A stretch of 64,000 bases of DNA from Pseudomonas deceptionensis (GCF_900106095.1 NZ_FNUD01000002.1:2935501-2999500), one strand, 5' to 3'. Positions 44,446 to 53,290 are shown, counted from the stretch's first letter. Notes: a model not told the origin generated them from the sequence alone. Numbers and translations are program-made.

Positions 44446-45737
44446 ACACCAAAATCCAAACCCTGACCGTGAAGCTGTCCGACGCCGAGATCGGGCGTAA
44501 TGCCAAGCTTGAGCATGTGCGTGACCTGCGTGATGCCGGTCACCCGGCGCTGCACTTTCGCTTCTCCAAGAACCGCACCAGGGGCTCCTGGTACTTGCTC
44601 AACAAGCGCCGCTGGCACCGCATCGGCGCCTTCCCGGACTTGAGCGCCAAGCAGGTGCTGGCCGCGCTGCCGGCCGTGCGCCTGCGCGTTTCGGCTGATG
44701 CAGGCTCGACCATTTCCCAGTGGGTTACCACGGGCGAGCTGCTCAACTGGTACGCCGATCGTATGGCCCGCGACCGCAGCCTGTCGGCCAAGCGCAAGAA
44801 CACCGGCGCCTCGGCCATGAAGTGCCACCTGCTGCCGCGCCTGGGTGAGTTGCCGCTGGTGGAGGTCAACAAGGCGACCCTCGATAATCTGTTCATGTGG
44901 CCGCTGCAGGAAGCTCTTTCAATCGATTACGTGCGCCTCGCGTTCCAGCTGCTGGCCCTGGCATTCCGGCAGGCGTTGAAGCTGGGCCTGATCTCGTCCA
45001 ACCCGATGGCGGGCATCAAGTTCAGCGACTTCTCCAAGGCCAAGGTAGGGATCAAGCCGTCGCGTCTGCGTGGCGTGCAATTGCAGGATCTGCTGGGCGA
45101 ACTGGGTCAGGCCATGGTGAGCGATCCGGCTGACGCCATGCTGGCCCTGATGATGCTGTGCCACGGCACCCGGATCGGGGAAACCCGGCAAGCACGCTGG
45201 CCGCATATCAGTCTGGCCGAACGCGAGTGGTTCATTCCGGCTGAACACACAAAGACCGGCGTGGAGCATCACCTGCCATTGACTGACCAGGTGCGCGCCC
45301 TGTTGATCCAGTACCGCGAAACCCAAACCGCCCGCGGCTATGAGGGCCAGTACCTGTTTCCGGCGCGCAATGGCAAGGCGCTGAGCGAAGGGCAGGCCAG
45401 TGCCGTGTTCACCCGGTTGGGCAAGGGCGACTGGACCAGCCACGACCTGCGCAAAGTAGCCCGTACCGGCTGGGCAGACCTCGGTATTGACCACCTGATC
45501 GGTGAGCTGCTGATCAATCACGCGATGGGCCACAACGTGAAGGTGTACATCCAGTCGGACGTGATGGGCCGCAAGCGTGACGCGCTGGAGAAGTGGCACG
45601 ACCATCTAGACCAGAAGGGTTTCAACCTGATCCACGGGCAGACAGGCGTTAGATTCGGAGAATCCGGTAATACGCTGGAGGCCGCTAACGGCAAGGCTTA
45701 CAGCGCTATTCAGAAAACAACCATAGGTGAGGATTAA
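44442..45737 (+). CDS. Second tyrosine recombinase, in the replication module
   Basis: The 431-residue protein has the complete catalytic set of a phage-type tyrosine recombinase: R244 (CHGTRIGE), K271 (EHTKTG), H334-DL-R337 (TSHDLRKVA), H360 (INHAMGH) and Y369 (VKVYIQSD). An N-terminal arm and core-binding domain precede them. It begins with TTG at 44442 behind GGAAGGTGA, overlapping the preceding stop. It is distinct from the integrase at 33526, being longer and in a different module, co-directional with replication genes. Possible roles are dimer resolution or recombination during replication. Confidence 0.88.
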   Translation: MNTKIQTLTVKLSDAEIGRNAKLEHVRDLRDAGHPALHFRFSKNRTRGSWYLLNKRRWHRIGAFPDLSAKQVLAALPAVRLRVSADAGSTISQWVTTGELLNWYADRMARDRSLSAKRKNTGASAMKCHLLPRLGELPLVEVNKATLDNLFMWPLQEALSIDYVRLAFQLLALAFRQALKLGLISSNPMAGIKFSDFSKAKVGIKPSRLRGVQLQDLLGELGQAMVSDPADAMLALMMLCHGTRIGETRQARWPHISLAEREWFIPAEHTKTGVEHHLPLTDQVRALLIQYRETQTARGYEGQYLFPARNGKALSEGQASAVFTRLGKGDWTSHDLRKVARTGWADLGIDHLIGELLINHAMGHNVKVYIQSDVMGRKRDALEKWHDHLDQKGFNLIHGQTGVRFGESGNTLEAANGKAYSAIQKTTIGED

Positions 45738-45739
45738 AA

Positions 45740-46123
45740 ATGATGATTCGCAAAACGCTGCACCGACCTTTGGGTGATACCGAACACATGCTTGAGCAAT
45801 GGGGCTGGTGGCGAATGGACGGGATGGGGATTCCCAGCTATGCCTCGCCAATGCTGGCCTTGATGCGTGACGCGCTGCCTTCCAGTACGAAGTCTTACAC
45901 CATCACTGATGAGCTGGCCTGCGCCGTTGACGGGGCGTTGGCCAAGCTGTGCAAGCGTGACCAGCAGATGGGCGATATGGTGTGGTTGTACTACGGATCC
46001 AAATGGCCGGCAGTGCGGGTAGGTCGCCACTACAAGGTGAGCGAAATGAAGGCGCGAGAGCTGATCAAGGCGGGCGTGGCATGGATCGACTGCGTTCTGG
46101 AGACCCTGCGCGAAGCTGCGTAA
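45740..46123 (+). CDS. Antiterminator Q-like protein
   Basis: The 127-residue protein has LEQWGWWRMDGMGIPSYASP near the N-terminus, DELACAVDGALAKLCKRDQQ, WLYYGSKWP, and a C-terminal helix-turn-helix-like RVGRHYKVSEMKARELIKAG. This is the pattern of lambdoid phage Q-type antiterminators (phage 82/P22-like short Q proteins). It lies at the end of the early-right transcript just before late genes, the expected location for the late gene activator. The start at 45740 follows the recombinase stop by two bases. Confidence 0.75.
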   Translation: MMIRKTLHRPLGDTEHMLEQWGWWRMDGMGIPSYASPMLALMRDALPSSTKSYTITDELACAVDGALAKLCKRDQQMGDMVWLYYGSKWPAVRVGRHYKVSEMKARELIKAGVAWIDCVLETLREAA

Positions 46124-46197
46124 AAAGAGTTGTCCATATGGAATAGCTCTGTTTTCATAGCACCGTGTTTAGCTGTTACAGCGGGACACCACAGAGA

Positions 46198-46224
46198 AAG
46201 CCCGACCATTGAGTCGGGCTTTTT
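46198..46224. terminator. Bidirectional terminator after Q-like gene
   Basis: AAGCCCGAC-cattga-GTCGGGCTT followed by TTT on the plus strand and preceded by AAA. It lies between the Q-like gene and the convergent small gene. In the lambdoid plan it could be the target of Q antitermination. Confidence 0.88.
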
Positions 46225-46227
46225 GCC

Positions 46228-46431
46228 TTATCGGGCTACACCTGTTGCTGAGTGTGCTTCCAGTGCTTTCAATTGATCGTTAAAGTCATTTTCGCAGCTA
46301 TCCGCTAACGCCTTCATCGCGTGCATCATCATGATGAGCGAATTTCGAAGCTCAACAGGATTATCTTCGGATAGATCAAGGTGGTTTTTAGCAGTAACTA
46401 GCAAACGATCGAACTCAGTACGCTTGAACAT
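46228..46431 (-). CDS. Small hypothetical phage protein
   Basis: The 67-residue protein (ATG 46431 behind AAGGGAG) is helical and acidic: MFKRTEFDRLLVTAKNHLDL, then ELRNSLIMMMHAMKALADSC. It is the only minus-strand gene in the late half and is flanked by terminators on both sides. That arrangement suggests an independently expressed lysogenic gene. No family is recognised. Confidence 0.65.
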   Translation of the reverse strand: MFKRTEFDRLLVTAKNHLDLSEDNPVELRNSLIMMMHAMKALADSCENDFNDQLKALEAHSATGVAR

Positions 46432-46466
46432 ATCAATCTCCCTTTGGTGATTGATAAATATACAAG

Positions 46467-46491
46467 GCCCAGCCATCGCGCTGGGCTTTTT
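46467..46491 (+). terminator. Rho-independent terminator before the holin gene
   Basis: GCCCAGC-catcgc-GCTGGGC followed by TTTTT. It lies 89 bases before the holin start. Plus-strand transcripts would stop here unless modified by the Q-like protein. Confidence 0.85.
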
Positions 46492-46579
46492 CGTTTTCGG
46501 CCCCGCCACACCCATCGCCTCAAGCTGGGAGTGCTGTCGGGGCCGAACCCATTCTGCTCCCAGCTCGGGAGGACACCGG

Positions 46580-46909
46580 ATGCCTCATATGCCTGATAAG
46601 CCAGACACCTGGGTGATAGCGCTCGCGTGGCTGAGTCAGCACTCGCCGACGATCTATGCCGCCACACTGTCCTTTGTAATGGCGGCGCTGCGAATCATCT
46701 ATGGCGGCGGCACTCGGCGGCAGGCGATGCTCGAAGCAACCATCTGCATGCTGCTCACCACCAGCCTGATCGCGGTACTGGAGTACTTCGGCCTGCCGTC
46801 CAGCCTGGCTACACCGGTAGGTATCTGGATTGGTTTCTTGGGTGTGAAGAAGATCGCCGACCTGGCTGACCGCTTTGCTGACTTCAAGCTGCCACGGCGG
46901 TCCGAGTAA
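46580..46909 (+). CDS. Phage holin
   Basis: The 109-residue protein has three hydrophobic segments (about 12-36, 48-64 and 69-89: IALAWLSQHSPTIYAATLSF, ATICMLLTTSLIAVLEYFGL, LATPVGIWIGFLGVKKIADL). This is the lambda S/HP1-type class I holin pattern. It ends in a basic tail. GGGAGGA precedes ATG 46580. It would form the inner-membrane hole that times lysis. No endolysin is next to it in this window. Confidence 0.85.
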   Translation: MPHMPDKPDTWVIALAWLSQHSPTIYAATLSFVMAALRIIYGGGTRRQAMLEATICMLLTTSLIAVLEYFGLPSSLATPVGIWIGFLGVKKIADLADRFADFKLPRRSE

Positions 46910-47106
46910 TGGCCTGCAGCGGATGCGCCGCCCGGCGCGAACAACTCAACAAGTGGAAGGCGATTGCATATGAGCGAGCAGCAGAGCTCTTTGGCTGGCC
47001 TGCTCAGCCAGGTACTGGCGGAACAGATCAAGCAGACAGCGATCCTCCAACGGATAGCGACCCAGCAGACCCAATTGATCACAGCCTTGGCGGAAGAGGG
47101 GATTGA
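46909..47106 (+). CDS. Small cysteine-containing phage protein
   Basis: The 65-residue protein begins MACSGCAARREQLNKWKAIA and overlaps the holin stop (TAATG). Its C-terminal half is acidic and repetitive (TDQADSDPPTDSDPADPIDH). The CSGC motif recurs at this position in Pseudomonas siphoviruses. It overlaps the next gene by 137 bases in another frame. The function is unknown. Confidence 0.6.
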   Translation: MACSGCAARREQLNKWKAIAYERAAELFGWPAQPGTGGTDQADSDPPTDSDPADPIDHSLGGRGD

Positions 47107-47167
47107 GCAGGACCCCGAGTCAGAGCCTCTGACCTACATGAGCGGCGCACCGCGCCATCCAGCATGA
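46970..47167 (+). CDS. Small phage protein overlapping the preceding gene
   Basis: The 65-residue protein (ATG 46970) is glutamine-rich and helical (SSLAGLLSQVLAEQIKQTAI, LQRIATQQTQLITALAEEGI) with the ending LTYMSGAPRHPA. It overlaps the preceding gene by 137 bases and the HNH gene by four bases (ATGA). Coiled-coil character suggests an oligomeric structural or assembly factor. The function is unknown. Confidence 0.65.
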   Translation: MSEQQSSLAGLLSQVLAEQIKQTAILQRIATQQTQLITALAEEGIEQDPESEPLTYMSGAPRHPA

Positions 47168-47493
47168 GCCGCCTCAAGACACTGGCTACACGCCTGCAAC
47201 CCCAAGCCAATCGCATCGCAACCGCAGTGCCTGGGTCATGGCGCAGTGACAAGGCCACCTCGACCCAGCGCGGTTACGGCTACGCATGGCAACAGGCGCG
47301 ACTGGTGCACCTCAATGCCTATCCCCTGTGTGTCTACTGCGAGCGTGATGACCGGGTGACAGCGGCCAGCGTGGTCGACCACGTCATCCCGCACCGTGGC
47401 GACATGACGCTGTTTTGGGATCGCAGCAATTGGCAGTCGCTGTGCAGACCTTGCCACGATATCGTCAAAAAGCGTGAGGAATCAGCAGGTTGA
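47164..47493 (+). CDS. HNH endonuclease
   Basis: The 109-residue HNH protein has zinc pairs C56/C59 (CVYC) and C94/C97 (CRPC). The catalytic His lies in SVVDHVIPHRGD (D72-H73, H77) and N89 in RSNWQSLC, with H98 following. It sits directly before the terminase genes, as in HK97-type phages. There such HNH proteins assist terminase cutting at cos and packaging. Confidence 0.9.
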   Translation: MSRLKTLATRLQPQANRIATAVPGSWRSDKATSTQRGYGYAWQQARLVHLNAYPLCVYCERDDRVTAASVVDHVIPHRGDMTLFWDRSNWQSLCRPCHDIVKKREESAG

Positions 47494-47545
47494 GCGACCT
47501 TGCAATGTCAATCTTTATTGTTCGTTTCGGTCACAAATATGCAAA

Positions 47546-47637
47546 TAAGAATACTTATCAATAAAGTTGTTGCAATTTATTCTCATTTATGATTGTGAGA
47601 ATGATTCTTATTCGATTTAATGAGAATGTTTCTCATT
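47546..47637. repeat. AT-rich array of TGAGAAT/ATTCTCA palindromes
   Basis: In the 242-base gap before terminase, an AT-rich stretch contains ATAAG-aata-CTTAT (47546-47559), ATTCTCA (47579-47585), TGAGAAT (47596-47602), ATTCTTA (47604-47610) and the perfect palindrome AATGAGAA-tgt-TTCTCATT (47619-47637). The motifs resemble Fur boxes. Their position beside the terminase small subunit also suggests packaging-site repeats. Base composition is strikingly unlike the flanks. Confidence 0.7.
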
Positions 47638-47735
47638 TGATGGAGGGGGGAGGGTAAAACTCCAGAGGTCTTTTGCTCCTAGACCACCCATCCCCGCACG
47701 CGCACATTTTTTCCCCTTTTCAGGAATTTTTGTTA

Positions 47736-48230
47736 ATGGCTTTAACACCCAAGAAGCGGGCATTCGTCGACGCTTTGCGGGGCGGTGCCTCAAACAAGGA
47801 CGCAGCCATCGCCGCAGGCTACGCGGCGTCCAGCGCATCGGCCGCCGGTTCTCGGCTGGCAAAAGACCCTTACGTCATGGCCGCAATGGCCGGGACGACC
47901 TTTAACAAAAAAGTTAACAAAATTGTTAAAGCTCCAGCAGCGCAACAACCGGCTGCTGATGCGCCGCAAGCAGCTGACCTCGATGACGGCCCCGGCTTCG
48001 ATTTGAACAGGGCCTTGTCATTCTCCGACCCGAAAGCGTTCCTGCTGGCTGCCATGAATGACCATGAGGCCGAGGCAAAGCTGCGGGTCGATGCCGCCAA
48101 AGCGCTGATGCCCTTTATGCACCCGCGCAAAGGCGAGACCGGCAAGAAGACTGAGCGCGAAAACGCGGCGAAGGTTGCCGGGGCAGGGCGCTTCGGCTCA
48201 AGCCCACCCCCATTGAAGGCGGTGAAGTAA
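47736..48230 (+). CDS. Terminase small subunit
   Basis: The 164-residue protein starts MALTPKKRAFVDALRGGASN, followed by KDAAIAAGYAASSASAAGSR, the helix-turn-helix of P27-type or Terminase_2-like small subunits. It ends in a basic tail. AGGAA precedes ATG 47736. An in-frame upstream extension lacks a start signal. It recognises the packaging site and recruits the large subunit encoded immediately downstream. Confidence 0.85.
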   Translation: MALTPKKRAFVDALRGGASNKDAAIAAGYAASSASAAGSRLAKDPYVMAAMAGTTFNKKVNKIVKAPAAQQPAADAPQAADLDDGPGFDLNRALSFSDPKAFLLAAMNDHEAEAKLRVDAAKALMPFMHPRKGETGKKTERENAAKVAGAGRFGSSPPPLKAVK

Positions 48231-49904
48231 ATGCAATGGACGACTGCCTGCCCGGACTGGGAGCAAAAACTGCGCCTGGGGCAGTCGATCATCCCGGCGC
48301 CGCTGTTCCCGCAGGAGGCCGAAGCCGGTCTGGCGGTGTTGCGCGAACTGAAGATCGTCGACGCCCCAGGCAGCCCGACTATTGGCGAGTCCTGCGCCGA
48401 GTGGGTGTTCGACTTTGCCGGGGCGATCTTCGGCGCCTACGACTACACCACCGGGCGCCGGATGATCTCGGAATACATGCTGTGCATTCCGAAGAAGAAC
48501 TCCAAGTCGACCATTGCTGCCGGGATCATGCTTACCGCGCTGATTCGCAATTGGCGCCTGTCGGCCGAGTTCATCATCTTAGCCCCGACCAAGGAAATTG
48601 CTGACAACTCATTCAAGCCTGCTGCCGATATGGTCAAGCACGATGAAGAGTTGCGCGACCTGATGCACGTCCAACCGCATCTGCGCACCATTACTCATCG
48701 CGAAACCGGCGCCACGCTCAAGGTGGTGGCTGCCGATGGCGACACGGTGGGCGGCAAAAAGGCCGTGGGCGTGCTGATCGACGAAGCCTGGCTGTTCGGC
48801 AAGAACGTCAAGGCGCCGGACATTATCCGCGAGGCCACCGGCGGCTTGGCGTCACGGCCTGAAGGCTTTGTGATCTGGCTGACTACGCAGTCCAACGAGC
48901 CGCCTGCCGGTGTGTTCCGCGAAAAGCTCAAGTACTCCCGCGCCGTGCGTGACGGGCGTATCGATGACAACCAGTTCCTGCCTGTGATCTACGAGTTTCC
49001 GCAGGCGATGATCAAAAGCGGCGAAGCCCGCCTGGTTGAAAACTTCCACCTGGTGAATCCGAACATGGGGTTCTCGGTGGATGAAGCCTTCCTGCTGCGC
49101 AGCTTCAAAATGGCGCAGGAAGCGGGCGAAGAAGAGCTGCGCGGCTTTCTGGCCAAGCACGCCAATATCGAAGTCGGTCTGGCTCTGCTGTCCGAACGCT
49201 GGGCCGGGGCGGACTTTTGGGAGGTACAGGGCAAGCGCCCTGGCTTGAGCTTCGATGACCTGCTACGCCAGTGCGAAGTGATTGATATCGGCATCGACGG
49301 CGGCGGGCTGGATGACTTGCTGGGCTTTGCAGCGGCTGGTAGGCATCGGGTGACACGCGAGTGGTTGTTGTGGAATCACGCTTGGGCTCACCCCTCGGTG
49401 TTGGTCCGTCGCCAGTCCGTCGCTGCCAACTTTCACGACTTTGCCAAAGACGGAAACCTCACCCTGGTCGACCAGATCGGTCAGGACGTGGAGCAGGTAG
49501 CCAATCTGGTTGCCCGGGTTGAGCAATCCGGCCTGCTGGACAAGGTCGGGCTCGACCCGGCGGGTATCGGCGCGATTCTCGACGCCCTGGTCGAAGCCGG
49601 CGTACCCGAAGAAAAGGTCATTGGTATCTCTCAGGGCTGGAAGCTCGGCGGCGCAATCAAGACCGCTGAGCGAAAGCTGGCCGAAGGCACCTTGATCCAC
49701 GGCGGCCAGCCAATGATGGCCTGGTGCTGCGGCAACGCCAAAGTCGAGCCACGTGGCAACTCGATCCTGATCACCAAGCAGGCGTCGGGCTCGGCCAAGA
49801 TCGATCCACTGATGGCCACGTTTAACGCGGTGACGCTGCTGTCACTGAATCCCATGCCCTCGGCAAACATCGATGACTTCCTTAATCGACCAATGAGTAT
49901 GTAA
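48231..49904 (+). CDS. Terminase large subunit
   Basis: The 557-residue packaging motor has a Walker A-like CIPKKNSKSTIAAG near 84-97 and Walker B VGVLIDEAW near 180-188. A C-terminal nuclease domain starts with DIGIDGGGLDDLLGFAA near 350 and has later LDPAGIGAILDAL. The family is the HK97/Terminase_1 type. The start is ATG immediately after the small-subunit stop. The portal gene overlaps its stop (TAATG). Confidence 0.93.
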   Translation: MQWTTACPDWEQKLRLGQSIIPAPLFPQEAEAGLAVLRELKIVDAPGSPTIGESCAEWVFDFAGAIFGAYDYTTGRRMISEYMLCIPKKNSKSTIAAGIMLTALIRNWRLSAEFIILAPTKEIADNSFKPAADMVKHDEELRDLMHVQPHLRTITHRETGATLKVVAADGDTVGGKKAVGVLIDEAWLFGKNVKAPDIIREATGGLASRPEGFVIWLTTQSNEPPAGVFREKLKYSRAVRDGRIDDNQFLPVIYEFPQAMIKSGEARLVENFHLVNPNMGFSVDEAFLLRSFKMAQEAGEEELRGFLAKHANIEVGLALLSERWAGADFWEVQGKRPGLSFDDLLRQCEVIDIGIDGGGLDDLLGFAAAGRHRVTREWLLWNHAWAHPSVLVRRQSVAANFHDFAKDGNLTLVDQIGQDVEQVANLVARVEQSGLLDKVGLDPAGIGAILDALVEAGVPEEKVIGISQGWKLGGAIKTAERKLAEGTLIHGGQPMMAWCCGNAKVEPRGNSILITKQASGSAKIDPLMATFNAVTLLSLNPMPSANIDDFLNRPMSM

Positions 49905-51175
49905 TGGCAGACACCGACTACAGCATTGACCTGCGCACCCGCAGTCCGTTCTGGGCGCGTATGGCGAGCTTCTTCGTTGGTGGGCGTCTGGTCTCTCCCG
50001 AGAGGGGCTCGCAGACCGGGCCTGTCTCCGCCACCGGCGTGGTGGGTGACTCAGTCGTCAACGATGAACGCTCGCTACAAATCTCCACTGTGTTCGCCTG
50101 CGTGCGGTTGATCTCAAGCGTAACGGCCTGCCTGCCGCTGGACGTGTTTGAAACCAAAGGTGAGGATCGCTCCAAGGTTGGCTTTGATAATCCGCTGGCA
50201 CGCCTGCTGCGTTACAGCCCCAACCAGTTTATGACGGCCTTCGATTTTCGCGCCGCCATGACCATGCAGCTTTGCTATTACGGCAATGCCTACGCACTGA
50301 TCGAGCGCAACAGCGTGGGCGACATCATTAGTCTGGTGCCGCTGATGTCGGTCAATATGGACGTGCGACTAGAGGGCAAGCGGGTTGTGTACCGCTACCG
50401 CCGTGACAGTGAATACGCCGACTTCAAACAGTCGGAGATTTTCCACCTCAAGGGCTTTGGCTTTAACGGGCTGGTGGGACTTTCCCCGATTGCCTTTGGC
50501 GCCAAAACAGTCGGTGTCGCGGTGGCGATGGAGGATCAGCAGCGCGACTTCTATGCCAATGGTGCGAAGTCGCCGCAGATCCTTATGACCGGCGACGGTA
50601 AGACACTCAACAAGGCCCAGCGCGATCAGCTTGAGGAGAACTTCAAGGAGATCTCCGGCGGGCCGGTCAAAAAGCGTCTGTGGGTGCTGGAGGCGGGGTT
50701 CACCACCCAGGCCATCGGCGTCAGCCCGCAGGACGCCGAAACCATGGCAGCGCGCAAGTTTCAGGTCAGCGAACTGGCCCGGTTCTTCGGCGTGCCGCCG
50801 CACCTGGTGGGAGATGTCGAAAAATCCACTAGTTGGGGCTCCGGCATCGAGCAGCAGAATCTCGGTTTCCTGCAGTACACCCTGGACCCGTACCTCGAAA
50901 TCTGGGAAACCAGCATTTTGCGCTGGCTGATCAAGCCCGCGGACTTGGGCCGCATCCACGCCGAGCACAACCGCGACGGATTGTTGAGCGGTGACTCGAC
51001 GGCACGAGCCAATTACATGAAGACCAAAATCGACACGGGCCTGCTCACGGTGAACGAGGGCCGGCGCGTTGATAACCGTCCGCCACTCCCCGGCGGCGAC
51101 GTCGCAACCCGGCAGTCTCAGAACGTGCCGCTTACCCAACTTGGCAAAACGAACCCCGCACCCAGCGGGGTTTAG
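49904..51175 (+). CDS. Portal protein, HK97 family
   Basis: The 423-residue product has conserved phage portal blocks: VNDERSLQISTVFACVRLIS, QLCYYGNAYALIERN, SEIFHLKGFGFNGLVGLSPI, and FFGVPPHLVGDVEKSTSWGS. It forms the dodecameric ring at one capsid vertex through which DNA enters and leaves. It is followed by protease and capsid genes in the HK97 order. Confidence 0.93.
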   Translation: MADTDYSIDLRTRSPFWARMASFFVGGRLVSPERGSQTGPVSATGVVGDSVVNDERSLQISTVFACVRLISSVTACLPLDVFETKGEDRSKVGFDNPLARLLRYSPNQFMTAFDFRAAMTMQLCYYGNAYALIERNSVGDIISLVPLMSVNMDVRLEGKRVVYRYRRDSEYADFKQSEIFHLKGFGFNGLVGLSPIAFGAKTVGVAVAMEDQQRDFYANGAKSPQILMTGDGKTLNKAQRDQLEENFKEISGGPVKKRLWVLEAGFTTQAIGVSPQDAETMAARKFQVSELARFFGVPPHLVGDVEKSTSWGSGIEQQNLGFLQYTLDPYLEIWETSILRWLIKPADLGRIHAEHNRDGLLSGDSTARANYMKTKIDTGLLTVNEGRRVDNRPPLPGGDVATRQSQNVPLTQLGKTNPAPSGV

Positions 51176-51192
51176 TTCTTCTGGAGACTGAA

Positions 51193-51855
51193 ATGCCGAG
51201 CATTTGCAAAACACTGGCCTTCGATCAGGCCGCAATCAAGTTTTCCAGCGGCGGCTCCCAGGGCATTTTCGAAGGCTATGCCAGCGTCTTCAGCGTGGTC
51301 GATAGCGACGGCGACATTATCGAGCCGGGCGCCTTTGCTGCCGCACTGAAAACCCAATCCCGGGCGGTGGCCATGTTCTTCAACCACCGGCGCAATGAAA
51401 TCCCGGTGGGCAAGTGGCTGGATCTATCGGAAGACAGCACCGGCCTGCATGTCCGGGGTGAGCTGACCCCCGGCAACCCGCAGTCGGACGCGCTGAAGGC
51501 GGCAATGATCCACGGCACCGTGGGCGGCATGTCGGTGGGTTTCTCTGCGGCAAAAGGCGACTGCGCTCCCATTGCGACCGGCTATTCGTTCAAAAACGTC
51601 TCCCGGTTGAGCGAAATCAGCATTTGCACCTTCCCCGCGAATGAGCACGCCACGGTGTCGGCGCTCAAGAGCATGGACACCATTGAAACCATCCGTGATG
51701 CGGAGAACTGGCTGAGAGATTCCGCCGGGCTCTCCAAGTCGGAAGCGTTGGCGTTTATCGCCCGCATCAAGTCCGCAGTTCGGAGCGACTCCGAAGGTGG
51801 CGAAATCAACGCGATCCTTGATCGCATCAAGTCCTTCCCATCTGTAGGAAACTAA
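51193..51855 (+). CDS. Prohead maturation protease, HK97 family
   Basis: The 220-residue protein has FEGYASVFSVVDSDGDIIEP, the catalytic histidine at H65 (MFFNHRRNEIPVGKW) and serine at S114 (GGMSVGFSA). This is the same His-Ser placement known for the HK97 gp4 protease. It would cleave the capsid N-terminal scaffold during maturation. The capsid gene follows three bases later. Confidence 0.92.
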   Translation: MPSICKTLAFDQAAIKFSSGGSQGIFEGYASVFSVVDSDGDIIEPGAFAAALKTQSRAVAMFFNHRRNEIPVGKWLDLSEDSTGLHVRGELTPGNPQSDALKAAMIHGTVGGMSVGFSAAKGDCAPIATGYSFKNVSRLSEISICTFPANEHATVSALKSMDTIETIRDAENWLRDSAGLSKSEALAFIARIKSAVRSDSEGGEINAILDRIKSFPSVGN

Positions 51856-51858
51856 TTC

Positions 51859-53028
51859 ATGTCCGAATTGGCTGATATCCAAAAGGCAATCGAAACCGCG
51901 CAAACGAACATGACCCAACTGTTCGATGCGCAGAAAAAAGAGATCGCCTCCACCGGCGAGATCAGCAAGAAACTGCAAACCGACCTGCAGACCGTTCAGG
52001 CCGATCTGACCAAATCCAGCACCCGGCTGTTCGATCTGGAGCAGAAACTGGCGGCTGGGAGCCTGGACAACCCAGAGACCAAAAAGTCTTTCGCCGAGCG
52101 CACCGCTGAAGACCTCAAGAAGTCGTGGAATGGCTCGACCTCCGGAAAAGTTGAGGTGAAGACCTTCAACAAGGCTTTGGGCAGTGGCGCGGGCTCTGCC
52201 GGCACGCTGATTCAGGCACAGCAAAACCCTGGCATCCTGATGCCCGGCCTGCGCCGTCTGACCATCCGGGACCTGTTGGCCCAGGGCCGCACCACGTCCA
52301 ATGCAATCGAGTACGTTCGTGAAAACGTCTTCGTCAACAGCGCCGCATCGGTGGCCGAAGGCACTCTGAAGCCTGAATCTCAGCTGACCTTCACCAAAGA
52401 AACCGCCAACGTCAAAACCATTGCTCACTGGATTCAGGCATCGCGCCAGGTGATGGATGACGCGCCGATGCTGGAGTCCTACGTCAACAACCGCCTGCTG
52501 TTCGGTTTGGCGCTGGTGGAAGAGGGCCAGTTGCTCAACGGTGACGGCACGGGCGACAACCTGATCGGCCTGAACAAGGTGGCCACGGCCTACGATGCGG
52601 GCCTGGATGTCGAGGGCGATACCCGCGCCGACCAGATTGCCCACGCGATCTTCCAGACCAGTGAGTCCGAGTTTGAAGCATCGGGCTTGATCCTCAACCC
52701 CCGTGACTGGCACGCCATTGCACTGCTGAAAGACGCTGATGGCCGCTACATTTTCGGTGGTCCAGCTGCATTTGCGGCGAAGGTCATGTGGGGCCTGCCT
52801 GTGGTAGCCACCAAGGCCCAGACGCTGGGCACCTTCACCGTTGGTGGTTTTGACCTCGCTTCGCAGGTATGGGACCGCATGGACGCCACGGTCGAGGTCA
52901 GCAATCAGGATCGCGACAACTTCGTCAAAAACATGCTGACCATCCTGTGTGAAGAGCGTTTGGCCCTGGCTCACTACCGTCCAACCGCGATCATCAAAGG
53001 CACCTTCACCCCAGCTGCAGGCGGCTGA
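51859..53028 (+). CDS. Major capsid protein, HK97 fold
   Basis: The 389-residue protein has an N-terminal coiled coil (about 1-75) that serves as scaffold. The capsid domain opens SAGTLIQAQQNPGILMPGLR. LPxxxLRDL-like RRLTIRDLLAQG, SEFEASGLILNPRDWHAIAL, and a C-terminal ANFVKNMLTILCEERLALA-like DNFVKNMLTILCEERLALAH follow. It assembles the icosahedral head. The long coiled-coil delta domain matches the upstream protease. Confidence 0.93.
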   Translation: MSELADIQKAIETAQTNMTQLFDAQKKEIASTGEISKKLQTDLQTVQADLTKSSTRLFDLEQKLAAGSLDNPETKKSFAERTAEDLKKSWNGSTSGKVEVKTFNKALGSGAGSAGTLIQAQQNPGILMPGLRRLTIRDLLAQGRTTSNAIEYVRENVFVNSAASVAEGTLKPESQLTFTKETANVKTIAHWIQASRQVMDDAPMLESYVNNRLLFGLALVEEGQLLNGDGTGDNLIGLNKVATAYDAGLDVEGDTRADQIAHAIFQTSESEFEASGLILNPRDWHAIALLKDADGRYIFGGPAAFAAKVMWGLPVVATKAQTLGTFTVGGFDLASQVWDRMDATVEVSNQDRDNFVKNMLTILCEERLALAHYRPTAIIKGTFTPAAGG

Positions 53029-53065
53029 TTATCGAGGCGGGGCAGGCAACTGCCCCGGTACCGCA

Positions 53066-53286
<221 letters not shown>

Positions 53287-53290
<4 letters not shown>

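Noticed and set aside
51424..52974. 516-residue open frame antisense to protease and capsid genes
   Set aside because: It mirrors the codon structure of the highly conserved capsid gene, has no ribosome-binding site and no recognisable domain. GC-rich third positions keep the reverse frame open.
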